Assembly (NCBI GenBank): GCA_030674475.1
Contig: JAUSCZ010000015.1
Coordinates: forward strand, 1 to 32,722
Source of the DNA: Candidatus Omnitrophota bacterium
GTDB lineage: Bacteria > Omnitrophota > Gorgyraeia > Gygaellales > UBA12090
Direction of reading: 5' to 3'
Length of the DNA stretch: 32,722 nt
Shown here one piece after another: positions 1-10,016 of this stretch. A program made the position numbers and the translations under genes. The notes beneath the pieces were generated by a model. It searched no databases and was not told the origin of the DNA. It saw nothing but the letters and a program-made list of their open reading frames with translations. The stretch's first letter is position 1, and every line of letters begins with the position of its first letter.

Positions 1-29
1 AGTTCCGGGGACACATCACTTAATTATTG
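1..29. repeat. Left inverted repeat flanking the REP-associated transposase
   Basis: agttccggggacacatcacttaattattg; near-perfect reverse complement of 711-739 (caataattaagtgatgtgtcccccgaact). May extend beyond the window edge. Confidence 0.9.
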
Positions 30-679
30 TTTTTCGGCCCTGGTTTTCGTTTCTTTAGTTCCCTTCCGGTTTCATCCTCAATAGCCTTTATAAACTTATC
101 ATCTCCTAGCGGCCTGCCTGTAGCCGCATGTAATTTAAGAAGATTAACATTGTCAGGCTTGTCCTCTTCGGACAGAAAAGCTTTCCAGTCTGGAATATCT
201 GAAGTGAGAAAATTATTATCTAGCATTATATCTCTTTCGTTAAATACATGAGCTCTAGCGCTTGACCAAGGATAATCCCAGGCATTTTTAACTATTTTTG
301 CTCTAACAGGATTTCTTTCTATGTAACGGATTGCGGCATATAAATGAAATTCGCTCAAAGGGTAAGACTTAAATCTTCCTTCCCAGAGATAGCCGCGCCA
401 ATTTTCTCTGAAGTTTATTCTGCGAGTATAATGTTTATGCGCTTGCGCAAAACCATAAGCAAAGCTATCTTCCTTTTCAGGAACAGCAATAAGATGAACA
501 TGATTATCCATTAAGCAATATCCCCAAAAACTAATACCCGCTGGCTTAGCATATAATATTAAATAATCAAGGTAGGCTTTTCGGTCGTCGTCGTTAAAAA
601 ATACCTTTTGTCGACGATTCCCTCTTTGTATGATGTGATGCGGACAACCAGGAACTACCACTCGCGCTAAACGTGCCAT
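20..679 (-). CDS. REP-associated tyrosine transposase (Y1_Tnp/HUH, RAYT-like)
   Basis: N-terminal ARVVVPGCPHHIIQRGNRRQKVFF, HUH motif in LMDNHVHLIAVP, and AAIRYIERNPVRAKIV containing the catalytic Tyr; flanked by inverted repeats. Confidence 0.93.
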   Translation of the reverse strand: MARLARVVVPGCPHHIIQRGNRRQKVFFNDDDRKAYLDYLILYAKPAGISFWGYCLMDNHVHLIAVPEKEDSFAYGFAQAHKHYTRRINFRENWRGYLWEGRFKSYPLSEFHLYAAIRYIERNPVRAKIVKNAWDYPWSSARAHVFNERDIMLDNNFLTSDIPDWKAFLSEEDKPDNVNLLKLHAATGRPLGDDKFIKAIEDETGRELKKRKPGPKNNN

Positions 680-710
680 AAGGAGATCATAGCAGGAATA
701 CTAACAATAT

Positions 711-739
711 CAATAATTAAGTGATGTGTCCCCCGAACT
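711..739. repeat. Right inverted repeat flanking the transposase
   Basis: caataattaagtgatgtgtcccccgaact, reverse complement of 1-29 with about one mismatch. Confidence 0.9.
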
Positions 740-768
740 ACCCCCCGAACTACCTGCGGTTAGCAGTT

Positions 769-811
769 AGGGGGACAATACTTAATTATTGATTTTATTA
801 TACTGTCCCCA
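769..811. repeat. REP-like hairpin related to the transposase end repeats
   Basis: gggggacaatacttaattattg...tatactgtcccc: shares ggggaca..acttaattattg with the left end and is itself an inverted repeat (ggggacaata / tactgtcccc). Confidence 0.75.
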
Positions 812-817
812 TCGTTT

Positions 818-1591
818 TTACACCTTAAGTATGAATAAGAATAATAACGCTAAAATGATACGGTAAATACCAAAAAGAATAAAATTATGGTTTTTTATAA
901 AACCGAGCAAGCATTTTATGGATAAGAGCGCCACGATAAACGATACCAAAAACCCCAGGGATAGGGATAAGAAATCTTCGGGCTTAAAGGCGCCAGCGCT
1001 TTTTATTAAATCTAATGTTGCCGCCGCTCCCATTGTCGGCACAGCCAACAAGAAAGAAAATTCCACTATTGTCTTCCTTCTTAGGCCCAGGATTAAGCCG
1101 CCTATTATGGTGGCCGCCGCCCGGGAGACCCCCGGGATGACCGCGATGGATTGAAAAACCCCGATTATAAACGCCTGCGCGTATGACATTGAAGCAATTT
1201 CTTCCAATGCCTCTTCCTTTTCGCGATGCAATAATTCAAAAACAATCAGGAAAATGCCCCCTAAGAGTAAAGACCAAAGAATAATATGATTGCTGTTAAA
1301 AAAGACATTTTTGATCATTTTGTAGAAGATGAATCCAATTACAGCGGTCGGGATAAAAGCCGCTATTACCAGTTTTAATGTTTTGAAATTCATTACCAGC
1401 CGCTTTCCGTAGAGCGCCACTACCGCCAGAATAGCTCCCAGCTGTATCGCAATCTCAAAACTTTTTAAAAAATCCGACTGTTCAAGCCGCAGGGCTTGAG
1501 CGGTTAAAATCAGATGCCCGGTGGATGATATGGGTAAAAATTCAGAGATACCTTCTACAATTCCCAGTATAGCGGCTGATAATAAATCCAT
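818..1591 (-). CDS. uppP: Undecaprenyl-diphosphatase (BacA/UppP)
   Basis: EGISEFLPISSTGH and VIPGVSRAAATIIGG motifs, polytopic membrane protein. Confidence 0.95.
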   Translation of the reverse strand: MDLLSAAILGIVEGISEFLPISSTGHLILTAQALRLEQSDFLKSFEIAIQLGAILAVVALYGKRLVMNFKTLKLVIAAFIPTAVIGFIFYKMIKNVFFNSNHIILWSLLLGGIFLIVFELLHREKEEALEEIASMSYAQAFIIGVFQSIAVIPGVSRAAATIIGGLILGLRRKTIVEFSFLLAVPTMGAAATLDLIKSAGAFKPEDFLSLSLGFLVSFIVALLSIKCLLGFIKNHNFILFGIYRIILALLFLFILKV

Positions 1592-1668
1592 ATCTCTAAA
1601 ACGCTCCTTTCAGGCTGAGGGATCAAACAAATTATTTTGGTTGGGTTAAACCAATCGCTGTCCGGTTA

Positions 1669-2742
1669 TTAATTGAAAAGTTTTTTGTATTCTCCGTAGC
1701 CCTCTTTTTCTAAATCCTCCTTGGGGATAAAGCGCAGGGCCGCGGAATTGACGCAATAGCGCAGTCCCGTGGGTTGAGGGCCGTCGTTGAAGACATGGCC
1801 CAGATGAGAATCCGCCTGAACGCTTTTAACTGCTGTCCTGGGCGTAAATAAGGCCTCATCTTCCTCAGTCTTAATATTTTTCGGTTCCAGAGGCCGGCTA
1901 AAGCTTGGCCAGCCGGTCTGGGAATCAAATTTATCCAATGAGCTAAACAGCGGCTCTCCGGAAACAATATCCACATAAATTCCTTCACGCTTATTATCCC
2001 AATACGCGTTTTCAAAGGGTTTTTCAGTGGCATTCTCCTGGGTAACCTTAAATTGTAAGGGAGTGAGTTTCTTTTTTAGTTCTTCCCTGGCCGGCTTTTC
2101 TGATATATTGTCCTTTCTCTTAGCTGAAGGCAAGGCGCAGGTAGCGCCCCAGACCTTATTTAAAAACTGATCCCGGCCGGAATTAAGCCGGTAGTTTTTA
2201 TATTTCCGCGCGCTCTTTCGATGATAATCCTGATGGTAGTCTTCAGCCTTATAGAAAGTTGAGGCGGGAATGATTTCCGTGACGATGGGTTTGGTGAATA
2301 CACCGGATCGTTCTAGTTCTTGTTTAGATTCCTCCGCCAGCTTTTTTTGCCGGTCATTGTGGTAGAAGATTGCCGTCCGGTATTGCGGGCCCCGGTCAAC
2401 AAACTGTCCGCCGGAGTCAGTGGCATCAATTTGTCTCCAGAAACCCTCAAGCAGCCGGGTATAGCTTATCTTAGCGGGATCATAAGTAATCTGAATGGCT
2501 TCAAGGTGGCCTTTCTGGGCATAGTCCGCGTAGGTGGGATTGGGTTTGCCGGTTGCGCCGGTATAGCCGGATATTACGCTGATAACTCCGTCTAATTCAT
2601 CAAAGGGCGCTTCCATACACCAAAAACAGCCTCCGGCAAAGGTAGCGGTTTCATATTTCGTGTCTGCTGATGAAATACGCGGTTCAACCAGAAATAAAAC
2701 CGAACATATAGATAAGCCTTTAAAAAACTTTTCCAGCATCAC
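1669..2742 (-). CDS. msrAB: Bifunctional peptide-methionine sulfoxide reductase MsrA/MsrB with N-terminal signal-like segment
   Basis: Msr[14 protein letters not shown]; Msr[14 protein letters not shown]...[26 protein letters not shown]; hydrophobic N-terminus. Confidence 0.95.
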   Translation of the reverse strand: MMLEKFFKGLSICSVLFLVEPRISSADTKYETATFAGGCFWCMEAPFDELDGVISVISGYTGATGKPNPTYADYAQKGHLEAIQITYDPAKISYTRLLEGFWRQIDATDSGGQFVDRGPQYRTAIFYHNDRQKKLAEESKQELERSGVFTKPIVTEIIPASTFYKAEDYHQDYHRKSARKYKNYRLNSGRDQFLNKVWGATCALPSAKRKDNISEKPAREELKKKLTPLQFKVTQENATEKPFENAYWDNKREGIYVDIVSGEPLFSSLDKFDSQTGWPSFSRPLEPKNIKTEEDEALFTPRTAVKSVQADSHLGHVFNDGPQPTGLRYCVNSAALRFIPKEDLEKEGYGEYKKLFN

Positions 2743-2759
2743 GCGCCTCCTTATGCAAT

Positions 2760-2785
2760 AGTTACCGCTCTAAAAAGCGGTAACT
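2760..2785. repeat. Intergenic perfect 10-bp inverted repeat
   Basis: agttaccgct-ctaaaa-agcggtaact. Confidence 0.85.
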
Positions 2786-2788
2786 GAA

Positions 2789-3775
2789 TTAATAGAATTT
2801 AACCGTTTTTCCCACTTTGTTTTTTCTGGCTTGTTGGTAGGCATAATGGGCCATAGCTACATCTAAAATAGCCAGGCCGGTAGAATCAAAAACCGTGATT
2901 TCTTCTCTTGATTTCCTGCCCTGTTTCTTTCCGGTTATTATTTCTCCTAAATCAGCGTGGATATTTTTTCTGGTTATTGTTTTTCTCGTCATCGGCACAT
3001 TTATCTCTCCGCTGTGGATTGCCTGGGTAATGTCGTCAACCACTACCTTTGCTTTTTTGAGTATTCCCGTTTCCAGTTCCTCCTTGCCGGAGGCATCGGC
3101 GCCAATAGCGTTGATGTGCGTCCCATTTTTTATCCATTCCGGCTTAATAATGGGCCTGCGGGAAGGGGTAGTAGTAACCAATATATCAGCATTCTTGAGG
3201 CAGTCCGGGATATTCTCCACGGCAGACATTTTTAAGTCTAAATAGCGCATTTTCTTTAAGAAGATTTCTGGCTGGCTTTTGACACAGTCATAGAGAGATA
3301 CCGTTTCTAGGTTAAATATTTCGTTGAGGGCCATAAGCTGGGTTTGGGCCTGGGCTCCGCAGCCGACCAGGGCTACGCGGGAGGAGTTTTCTCTGGCCAG
3401 GTATTTCGCGGCAATTCCTCCCGCGGCTCCGGTGCGCAGATTGGTGATATAAGTGCCATCCATAACTGCCAAAGGAAGCCCGGTTTTAGGGTCATTGATG
3501 ATAATCAGGGCCATCACCGAGGGCAGGCCGTGCTTCAAGTTTTGCGGATGGACGTTGACCCATTTCATTCCGCAGGCCTCCACCCCTTCTATGTAGGCCG
3601 GCATAGCCCGGAAGTCTCCCTGGTATTTATCTAAACGCAGATATATTTTGGCCGGCATCTGGATTTTACCCTGGCCGTAGGCGGTAAAGGCCTGTTCGGC
3701 AATGCGCAGGGCCGAGGGCATAGTTATTAATTTTTCTATGTCCGGGCCGGATAAGATAAGTGTTTCTTTGAGCAT
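2789..3775 (-). CDS. Ornithine cyclodeaminase / mu-crystallin / alanine dehydrogenase family protein
   Basis: PAKIYLRLDKYQGDFRAMPAYI...GLPLAVMDGTYITNLRTGAAGGIAAKYLAR...VALVGCGAQAQTQL...NAIGAD, typical of the OCD/Mu-crystallin family. Confidence 0.9.
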   Translation of the reverse strand: MLKETLILSGPDIEKLITMPSALRIAEQAFTAYGQGKIQMPAKIYLRLDKYQGDFRAMPAYIEGVEACGMKWVNVHPQNLKHGLPSVMALIIINDPKTGLPLAVMDGTYITNLRTGAAGGIAAKYLARENSSRVALVGCGAQAQTQLMALNEIFNLETVSLYDCVKSQPEIFLKKMRYLDLKMSAVENIPDCLKNADILVTTTPSRRPIIKPEWIKNGTHINAIGADASGKEELETGILKKAKVVVDDITQAIHSGEINVPMTRKTITRKNIHADLGEIITGKKQGRKSREEITVFDSTGLAILDVAMAHYAYQQARKNKVGKTVKFY

Positions 3776-3812
3776 TATTTATCTGGAAGGAAAATGTCGG
3801 GTAAGTATGAGT

Positions 3813-4583
3813 TTAGCGGCAAGAGCTGACTGGGGGGATATTTTTAGTGGATATCCCTTTGATGGTTTTTTTGGTGCGCGTTTGGGCCAGCTCCCAGGAG
3901 TATTCATAAAGATGCAGGCCTTTACTGCAGGCAATAATCTCGCCATCCTCTACCCCTATCTCCGAGGCCATATACTGCTTGACCAATTGCAGGCCTCCTA
4001 AGTTAGAGGGAAAACCTCCCCAGAGGTCCCAGGAGCGAAAATAAAGCATAAAATGCAGCTTGCCGTAGCGCACACGGGTATCAATAATCCTCAGACAGGG
4101 CGGGTCATCCAATTTTATATCCGAGGGCATACCGATTTCCATCACCGCTTGGTTGGTGCCAAAGCCATGGGTTTTATACATCCGGATAACTTCTTCCACC
4201 TGATTCACCCCTAAGGGCATCTCTTTAATTAAGGAGCCTTCTTTCAGACGGACTTTGGCATCCACTAATCTCTCTCCGTAGGTATAATCTTCGGTGGCGG
4301 TTTTGTTTCCGGTTAAAAGATAGCTTAAGTATCCCTGAATATAATCCATATCGGTCGGGGCGGGAATAGACATTCCTTCGGGAATTACCGGGATGATCTG
4401 GTGTGAGGGTTTTTTGACCCGGATAGTTACAAAGTCGAATTCCAACCGTTTCTGACCCTGGTAACTTCCCTTTTCAATAGTATAGATATGTCCTTGGTCA
4501 ATTATTGAGCTCAGGCATTGAAACCAGGCATCATCCAAATCAAAGGCCTCAATATAAACCGGTTTTAAAAATTGCTCATCCAT
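3813..4583 (-). CDS. Thymidylate synthase homologue, archaeal/methanogen type
   Basis: PPCLR (catalytic Cys), YFRSWDLWGGFPSNLGGL aligning with ThyA RSCDVFLGLPFNIASY, and KGLHLYEY near the C-terminus. Confidence 0.82.
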   Translation of the reverse strand: MDEQFLKPVYIEAFDLDDAWFQCLSSIIDQGHIYTIEKGSYQGQKRLEFDFVTIRVKKPSHQIIPVIPEGMSIPAPTDMDYIQGYLSYLLTGNKTATEDYTYGERLVDAKVRLKEGSLIKEMPLGVNQVEEVIRMYKTHGFGTNQAVMEIGMPSDIKLDDPPCLRIIDTRVRYGKLHFMLYFRSWDLWGGFPSNLGGLQLVKQYMASEIGVEDGEIIACSKGLHLYEYSWELAQTRTKKTIKGISTKNIPPVSSCR

Positions 4584-4585
4584 GG

Positions 4586-5005
4586 TTATTCTCCGATAAT
4601 TTTTACCAGCACTCGTTTTTTGCGCAGGCCGTCGAATTCTCCGTAAAATATTTGTTCCCAGGGGCCGAAGTCCAGTTTGCCGTTGGTTACCGCCACCGTA
4701 ACCTCTCGGCCCATAACTTGCCTCTTGAGATGGGCATCGGCATTATTTTCACCGGTAAGATTGTGGCGGTAGCGGGAGATTGGCTGATGCGGAGCTAAGC
4801 CTTCAAGCCATTGGTCAAAATCCTTATGCAGGCCGTCTTCGTCATCATTAATAAAAACACTGGAGGTGATGTGCATCGCGTTCACTAAGCACAGGCCTTC
4901 TTTAATTTGGCTCTTTTTAACCAGTTCCTCTATTTGTGGGGTTATGTTTAGGTATGCCCGCTGGGTTTTGGTGTTGAACCAGAGATATTCGGTTAATGAT
5001 TTCAT
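4586..5005 (-). CDS. YjbQ / UPF0047 family protein (secondary thiamine-phosphate synthase-type)
   Basis: [88 protein letters not shown]. Confidence 0.92.
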   Translation of the reverse strand: MKSLTEYLWFNTKTQRAYLNITPQIEELVKKSQIKEGLCLVNAMHITSSVFINDDEDGLHKDFDQWLEGLAPHQPISRYRHNLTGENNADAHLKRQVMGREVTVAVTNGKLDFGPWEQIFYGEFDGLRKKRVLVKIIGE

Positions 5006-5019
5006 AGATGGGAATTTAA

Positions 5020-5089
5020 GCGGGAGAGGGGAATCGAACCCCCATAAATAGCTTGGAAGGCTATTGTTCTACCACTGAACTACTCCCGC
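5020..5089 (-). tRNA. tRNA-Gly (anticodon TCC)
   Basis: Minus strand gcgggagtagttcagtggtagaacaatagccttccaagctatttatgggggttcgattcccctctcccgc: 7-bp acceptor stem, ATAGC/GCTAT anticodon stem with CTTCCAA loop, TTCGATT T-loop; no encoded CCA. Confidence 0.95.
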
Positions 5090-5093
5090 AAAA

Positions 5094-6665
5094 TTAGTAT
5101 TCTCTTTCGCTGGCGATAGCCATATCCAAAAATGCCCGGAGTTTACGACTGCGGGTGGGATGGCGTAGTTTTTTTAAGGCCTTGGCTTCAATCTGGCGCA
5201 CTCTCTCCCGGGTAACCCGGAAAACTTTGCCTACTTCTTCCAGCGTCCGGGCGGTGCCGTCTTCTAAACCGAAACGTAAGAGCAGTATCTTTTTTTCCCG
5301 ATCGGTGAGAGTGGCCAAGGCATTGTTCATATTGTCCTTAAGCATTGAGTGCACTGTGGCGTTAGCCGGAGAGATTGCCCTTTTGTCTTCAATGAAATCT
5401 CCAAAGTGGGTGTCTCCCTCATCTCCGATGGGCGTCTGGAGAGAAATCGGCTCCTGGGCTACTTTCAGGATGGCTTTTACCTTATCTTGAGACATCCGCA
5501 TTTCTTTGGCTATCTCCTCCGGAAGGGGGTCCCGGCCGTATTCCTGGACAAAGATTCTGCTTATCCGGAGTATTTTATTGATAATTTCGGTCATATGCAC
5601 CGGAATCCGGATAGTCCTGGCCTGGTCGGCAATCGAGCGGGTAATTGCCTGTCGTATCCACCAGGTGGCGTAGGTGGAAAATTTATATCCCCTTTTATAT
5701 TCAAATTTTTCCACTGCCCGCATCAATCCGATATTTCCCTCCTGAATCAAATCTAAAAAAGACATTCCGCGGTTGGTGTATTTTTTGGCGATGCTTACCA
5801 CCAGCCTTAAGTTGGCCTCGACTAATTTTTTCTTGGCCCGGATGAATTTGACGTATTTTTGCTTAATCAGCCGGCTGGTATCCTTTACCCTTGAATATGA
5901 GGCGTCATCCAGCATATTTAATATTTCAGACCTTGTTTTTCTTAGTTCAGAAATTCCCTCAGAAGACGGGGATTGTTTTTTCCGGGATAGCTTGCGGTTA
6001 ACTTCGTCCAGTTCTTTAACTAATTCCAGGAATTTTTTAGCGATTTTTTCGATAATCAAGGTAGTGAATCCGAATGCCATAAGCAGTTTGACATTGTTGG
6101 CCTTCTTGCGTGAATGTCTCAGGCGGTGAGCTAACCTGGAGAGGCGGCGCAGCGCCGATTCCTTTTTTACTTTTATTTCTTCCTTTAAGATGTCCTCAAG
6201 ATTCGTTTCTTTCTGAAGTAAGCCGTTTACCACCTTAAGCACTTCATCCCGGGCCAGCGAAGTTGTGTAGGCCGCTTCACATAGGGCTATTTCCGCCGCT
6301 TCTATTTCTTTAGCCAGGTTAATTTCTTGCTCGCGGGTCAAGAGGGCTATTGAGCCCATTTGCTTCAGATACATCTTGACCGGGTCATCCAAAGGCATAA
6401 ATTTGTTTTCCACTGCTATTTTCTCATCCGCGAGTTCTTCTTTGGCTTCTTCCGGAATGACGTCTTTATCGCTTTCTTTCTGGTCTAGGTTATTAATTAT
6501 CCTGATATCTTCACTTCCCAGGAGTTCAAAGATTTTATCTATTTCTTCCGCGGAAGAAATATCCTCCGGGAGCATATCATTTAACTCATCGTAGGTTAAA
6601 AACCCTTTTTGTTTACCCAGGATGATGATTTTTTTTAGATCACGTTTAAGGTTGGCTTTAGCCAT
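5094..6665 (-). CDS. rpoD: RNA polymerase primary sigma factor (sigma-70/RpoD)
   Basis: [94 protein letters not shown]; region 4.2 [29 protein letters not shown]. Start placed at MAKANLKR (6665), preceded by gagaggga. Confidence 0.97.
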   Translation of the reverse strand: MAKANLKRDLKKIIILGKQKGFLTYDELNDMLPEDISSAEEIDKIFELLGSEDIRIINNLDQKESDKDVIPEEAKEELADEKIAVENKFMPLDDPVKMYLKQMGSIALLTREQEINLAKEIEAAEIALCEAAYTTSLARDEVLKVVNGLLQKETNLEDILKEEIKVKKESALRRLSRLAHRLRHSRKKANNVKLLMAFGFTTLIIEKIAKKFLELVKELDEVNRKLSRKKQSPSSEGISELRKTRSEILNMLDDASYSRVKDTSRLIKQKYVKFIRAKKKLVEANLRLVVSIAKKYTNRGMSFLDLIQEGNIGLMRAVEKFEYKRGYKFSTYATWWIRQAITRSIADQARTIRIPVHMTEIINKILRISRIFVQEYGRDPLPEEIAKEMRMSQDKVKAILKVAQEPISLQTPIGDEGDTHFGDFIEDKRAISPANATVHSMLKDNMNNALATLTDREKKILLLRFGLEDGTARTLEEVGKVFRVTRERVRQIEAKALKKLRHPTRSRKLRAFLDMAIASEREY

Positions 6666-6666
6666 A

Positions 6667-8433
6667 TTACGCTCCCTCTCTTGATAAGGACTGAAATTCA
6701 ATTAACAAATCATTTAGTTTTAATTCGTCACCTGGGCCCTGGGCGAGCTTTAATTGCCGGCAAAGTTCCTGCTGTTTTAGCTTGCGCTTGCTTTCTTTTA
6801 TCCGGCGCACGCAGTCGTCAATAATTCTTTGCGTGCCGGATACAGCCGGCCATTCACAGGTGGATATTTCCAGGATTATTTTGGACAGGTGGCTGCCGGT
6901 AAAATGGTTAATCAGCGAATTGGTATTAATTTTTTTTCCGGAACAAAACAAATCAAACATCTTGGTGATAATCTGGCTTATATTTTTATCCTGAAAGTCT
7001 CCGGGGGCCAGCTTTTCTTTTATCTGTTCGATAAGTTCCTGTTCTTCCAGTATGAGCCGGACAATCATCCGCTCCGGAGCGCTGGTAGTAACAGGTGTCT
7101 TTGGCGGCGGCGGATTTTCTTCTTTATGGGGGATACGGTTATGTTCATTCCCGGTTTTTTTAAGCTCCAGTAACAGTGAATTCTCGTCCAGGGATAATTC
7201 TTCCGCCAGTTTCTTTATATAGGCTGACTTTGCCACTGTGTTATTAAATTTACTTATCAATGAGAGCATCTCTGAAGCGGCCCGGGCTTTGTGGGGTATG
7301 GTTAAGGGCGCGTATTTTGATTTGAGAAACTCTAATTTGTAATCAAAGATATCCTTGGCCTCTGTGATGAGTTTCTGGAATCCTTCCGGGCCAAATTGGC
7401 GCGCGAAACTGTCTGGGTCATAGCCTTCAGGTAATCGGGCGGCCATAACATTCAACCCTTCCTCAATCAGGGTGTCTATGCTCCTTAAGGTAGCCATTTG
7501 CCCGGCGTTGTCTGAGTCGTATACCAATACCACGTTACGCGAGTAGCGCTTTAAAAGGCGGATCTGCTCCTGGGTCAAGGCCGTGCCGCAGGAGGCGGTT
7601 ATGTTTTTAACTCCCGCCTGATAGGGAAAAATCAAATCAAAGTATCCCTCAACAATCACCGCTAAATCCTTCAGGCGGATTTCTTCATTGTTTAAGTCTA
7701 GTCCGAAAAGGACCTTGCTTTTAGAATACACAGGAGTTTCCGGAGAGTTTATATATTTAGGCAGGGAATTATCCAGCACCCTGGCCCCGAAAGCAACGGT
7801 CCTGCCTTTAGTGTCATGTATGGGTATGAGTATCCTTTTGCGGAAACGGTCATAATATCCGCCGTTGTCCTTAGCTATTATCAGGCCGGATTTATCAATT
7901 AAACCCAGCACAAATCCTTTGCTTCTTAAATAATTCAGCAGGCCGTCCCATTTATCCTGGGCGTATCCGATTTTAAACCTCTGGATGGTTTCTTTGGTCA
8001 GGCCCCTTTTGAGAAGATATTTCAGCGCCGGCTCTCCTTCCGGAGCATGCAGTTGATCGGAGTAAAAGTCAGCCGCGGCCTCATTGATTTTATAGAGCTG
8101 TTCGCTGAGGTTCTGGGTTTTGCGCTCAGCCGCGGAAGCCTCATGAATAATTACGCCTGTCCTCTTGGCCAGGGCCTCAATGGCCTCGGGAAATTCCAGG
8201 CGCTCATGCTGCATCAGAAAGCCGAAGGCGTTACCTCCAGCGGAGCATCCAAAACAATGAAAAATTTGCTTATCCGGATTGACTATGAAGGACGGAGTTT
8301 TCTCGTGATGAAAAGGGCAAAGCGCCTTATAGCTGCGGCCGACCTTCTTTAAGGGGATATAGCCGGAGATAAGCTCTACTATATCCACCCGGCTTAATAT
8401 TTCTTCCAGGGTGCTTTCCGGAATTAATCCCAC
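6667..8433 (-). CDS. dnaG: DNA primase
   Basis: Zn-finger [95 protein letters not shown]. Confidence 0.97.
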   Translation of the reverse strand: MGLIPESTLEEILSRVDIVELISGYIPLKKVGRSYKALCPFHHEKTPSFIVNPDKQIFHCFGCSAGGNAFGFLMQHERLEFPEAIEALAKRTGVIIHEASAAERKTQNLSEQLYKINEAAADFYSDQLHAPEGEPALKYLLKRGLTKETIQRFKIGYAQDKWDGLLNYLRSKGFVLGLIDKSGLIIAKDNGGYYDRFRKRILIPIHDTKGRTVAFGARVLDNSLPKYINSPETPVYSKSKVLFGLDLNNEEIRLKDLAVIVEGYFDLIFPYQAGVKNITASCGTALTQEQIRLLKRYSRNVVLVYDSDNAGQMATLRSIDTLIEEGLNVMAARLPEGYDPDSFARQFGPEGFQKLITEAKDIFDYKLEFLKSKYAPLTIPHKARAASEMLSLISKFNNTVAKSAYIKKLAEELSLDENSLLLELKKTGNEHNRIPHKEENPPPPKTPVTTSAPERMIVRLILEEQELIEQIKEKLAPGDFQDKNISQIITKMFDLFCSGKKINTNSLINHFTGSHLSKIILEISTCEWPAVSGTQRIIDDCVRRIKESKRKLKQQELCRQLKLAQGPGDELKLNDLLIEFQSLSREGA

Positions 8434-9380
8434 TATCTTTTTATCCTCTTAAACCCCGAACAGCAGAGTATGTCTAATTTTTCGTGGGATTCAATTTTAT
8501 CTAATAATAAATTCATGCCTAAGTTGTCCGAGGCAATATGTCCGGCGATTACTACATTGATATGTTCCGGCTTAGCCCTGGAAAAATGCTCCTCTGAAAG
8601 GTGCATACAAACCAGGGTTTTTACTCCGGCCTGCGAAATCCGGCCAAAAAGTTCCTTGGGCCCTTCAGTGCCTCCGGTCATATCCACAAAAACCTTGCCG
8701 GCCTTATCTTTAGGTTTACCCAGGATGATTCTCGGGCCGGCTTTATTAAAGGCCGCCTCTTTATATTCGGGAATTTTATGCAAATAATTAAGAATATCTT
8801 TTAAAGTTTTAGGCTTACCTTTGTTAATATTTTCCTGGAGGTATTTAGCCACAAAATTATCCGCCGGGGTATGACAGGACATAAAGGGCATATTCAAGAG
8901 CCTGGCCGCGTCCACCGGCCGGGAGTGGTTTGCCGGTAAGATTTTTCTGGCAACCTCCTGCACGCGCTCTTTTAAAGAATCGCTTACCGCCTCTTTATGT
9001 AGGCCTAGCTTGTTTAAAATATAGCCTTGCACCCGCATTACTTCGCTCAGGCCGGCATAGGCTATGCCTTCGGGATGATGCGAGAGCGCCAGGTCTAAGC
9101 CTTCCCGCTCTCTGATTCTATCGGCCAGGAGTATTTCCGCGGTCTCTATGTCTATCCCGACCAGGATTTTCTTTATTTCGCTGTCCGGGTTTCCGTAGAG
9201 CAGGCGGGTATCGGAAAAAGGATTCGTAAGGGATTCTTTATCAAAGGTTATTCTTTCAATGCCTTTTAATTTGCGGTATTCTTTTTTTATATTTTGAAAA
9301 TATTCCGAAATATCCTTTCCTCTGGGGTCCTGTTGAATGCCGTATTTAACCGCCAGTTCGTAAATCTTAGCTAATTTCAA
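8433..9380 (-). CDS. Nif3-like (NGG1p-interacting factor 3 family) protein
   Basis: LALSHHPEG, ...SRPVDAARLLNMPFMSCHTPADN..., VVIAGHIASDNLGMNLLLDK. Likely TTG start at 9380 (LKLAKIYELAVKYG) preceded by GAGGAG; the ORF-track start at 9437 overlaps cvpA. Confidence 0.75.
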   Translation of the reverse strand: MKLAKIYELAVKYGIQQDPRGKDISEYFQNIKKEYRKLKGIERITFDKESLTNPFSDTRLLYGNPDSEIKKILVGIDIETAEILLADRIREREGLDLALSHHPEGIAYAGLSEVMRVQGYILNKLGLHKEAVSDSLKERVQEVARKILPANHSRPVDAARLLNMPFMSCHTPADNFVAKYLQENINKGKPKTLKDILNYLHKIPEYKEAAFNKAGPRIILGKPKDKAGKVFVDMTGGTEGPKELFGRISQAGVKTLVCMHLSEEHFSRAKPEHINVVIAGHIASDNLGMNLLLDKIESHEKLDILCCSGFKRIKR

Positions 9381-9384
9381 GGGT

Positions 9385-9951
9385 TTACTCCTCAAATATT
9401 TCGTTGATGTTCTTATTGATGGTTTCGGTGGTGGCAAACCGGGAAACTAATCCGTTAAAAATACCCTCATAGACCTGGATATCTATCAAACTAAGCTGGC
9501 TTCCCAGATATGATTTCCTCGCGCTGGCCTTTAAATAGGTAACTGTGGACAGATGAAAAAGAATAATCAGCATGCTGGTAAGGAGCATGCTCCTTAAAAA
9601 TCCCAAGGCGAATCCTCCCCATTTATCCAGTCCGCTTACCGCTTCCATCTTGATCAGGCGGCAGAAAATGCTTCTGATGGCGGTTATGGCCAGATATCCC
9701 GCCAGGCCCAGGCCCAGGAAACAGATGAAATCCGTAAAAACCACCCCTAATCCGGGCCATAATCCCAGCAGGCGGTCGCTGGCTATGGAGAAGTAATGCA
9801 GGGACGCGTATATTGCCGCCAGCAGGCCTAAGAGTTTAAATACCTCTATAATGAAGCCTTTTCTGGAGCCTTTATAGACGGTGGTCAGAACTAAGCAGAT
9901 AATAATAATATCTACCCAATTGAATTTGGTTAAGGTTTCCTGAATTTGCAT
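9385..9951 (-). CDS. cvpA: CvpA family membrane protein
   Basis: FNWVDIIIICLVLTTVYKGSRKGFIIEVFKLLGLLAAIYASLHY...FICFLGLGLAGYLAI; start placed at MQIQETL because the upstream GTG start lies in a consensus promoter. Confidence 0.85.
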   Translation of the reverse strand: MQIQETLTKFNWVDIIIICLVLTTVYKGSRKGFIIEVFKLLGLLAAIYASLHYFSIASDRLLGLWPGLGVVFTDFICFLGLGLAGYLAITAIRSIFCRLIKMEAVSGLDKWGGFALGFLRSMLLTSMLIILFHLSTVTYLKASARKSYLGSQLSLIDIQVYEGIFNGLVSRFATTETINKNINEIFEE

Positions 9952-10016
9952 ATTTTTTATAGGTTTCTCTATCTCTAAGACAGTCTTAGGGCGGGATTTA
10001 CCATAAAATTTAATAA

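Noticed and set aside
918-1154. Plus-strand ORFs throughout the window (e.g. 918-1154, 5155-5490, 5773-6129, 15729-16124)
   Set aside because: All lie antisense to well-identified minus-strand genes, have no recognisable domains and are shadow ORFs.
1710-2033. Alternative minus-strand ORF inside msrAB
   Set aside because: Out-of-frame overlap with the clearly conserved MsrB coding region.
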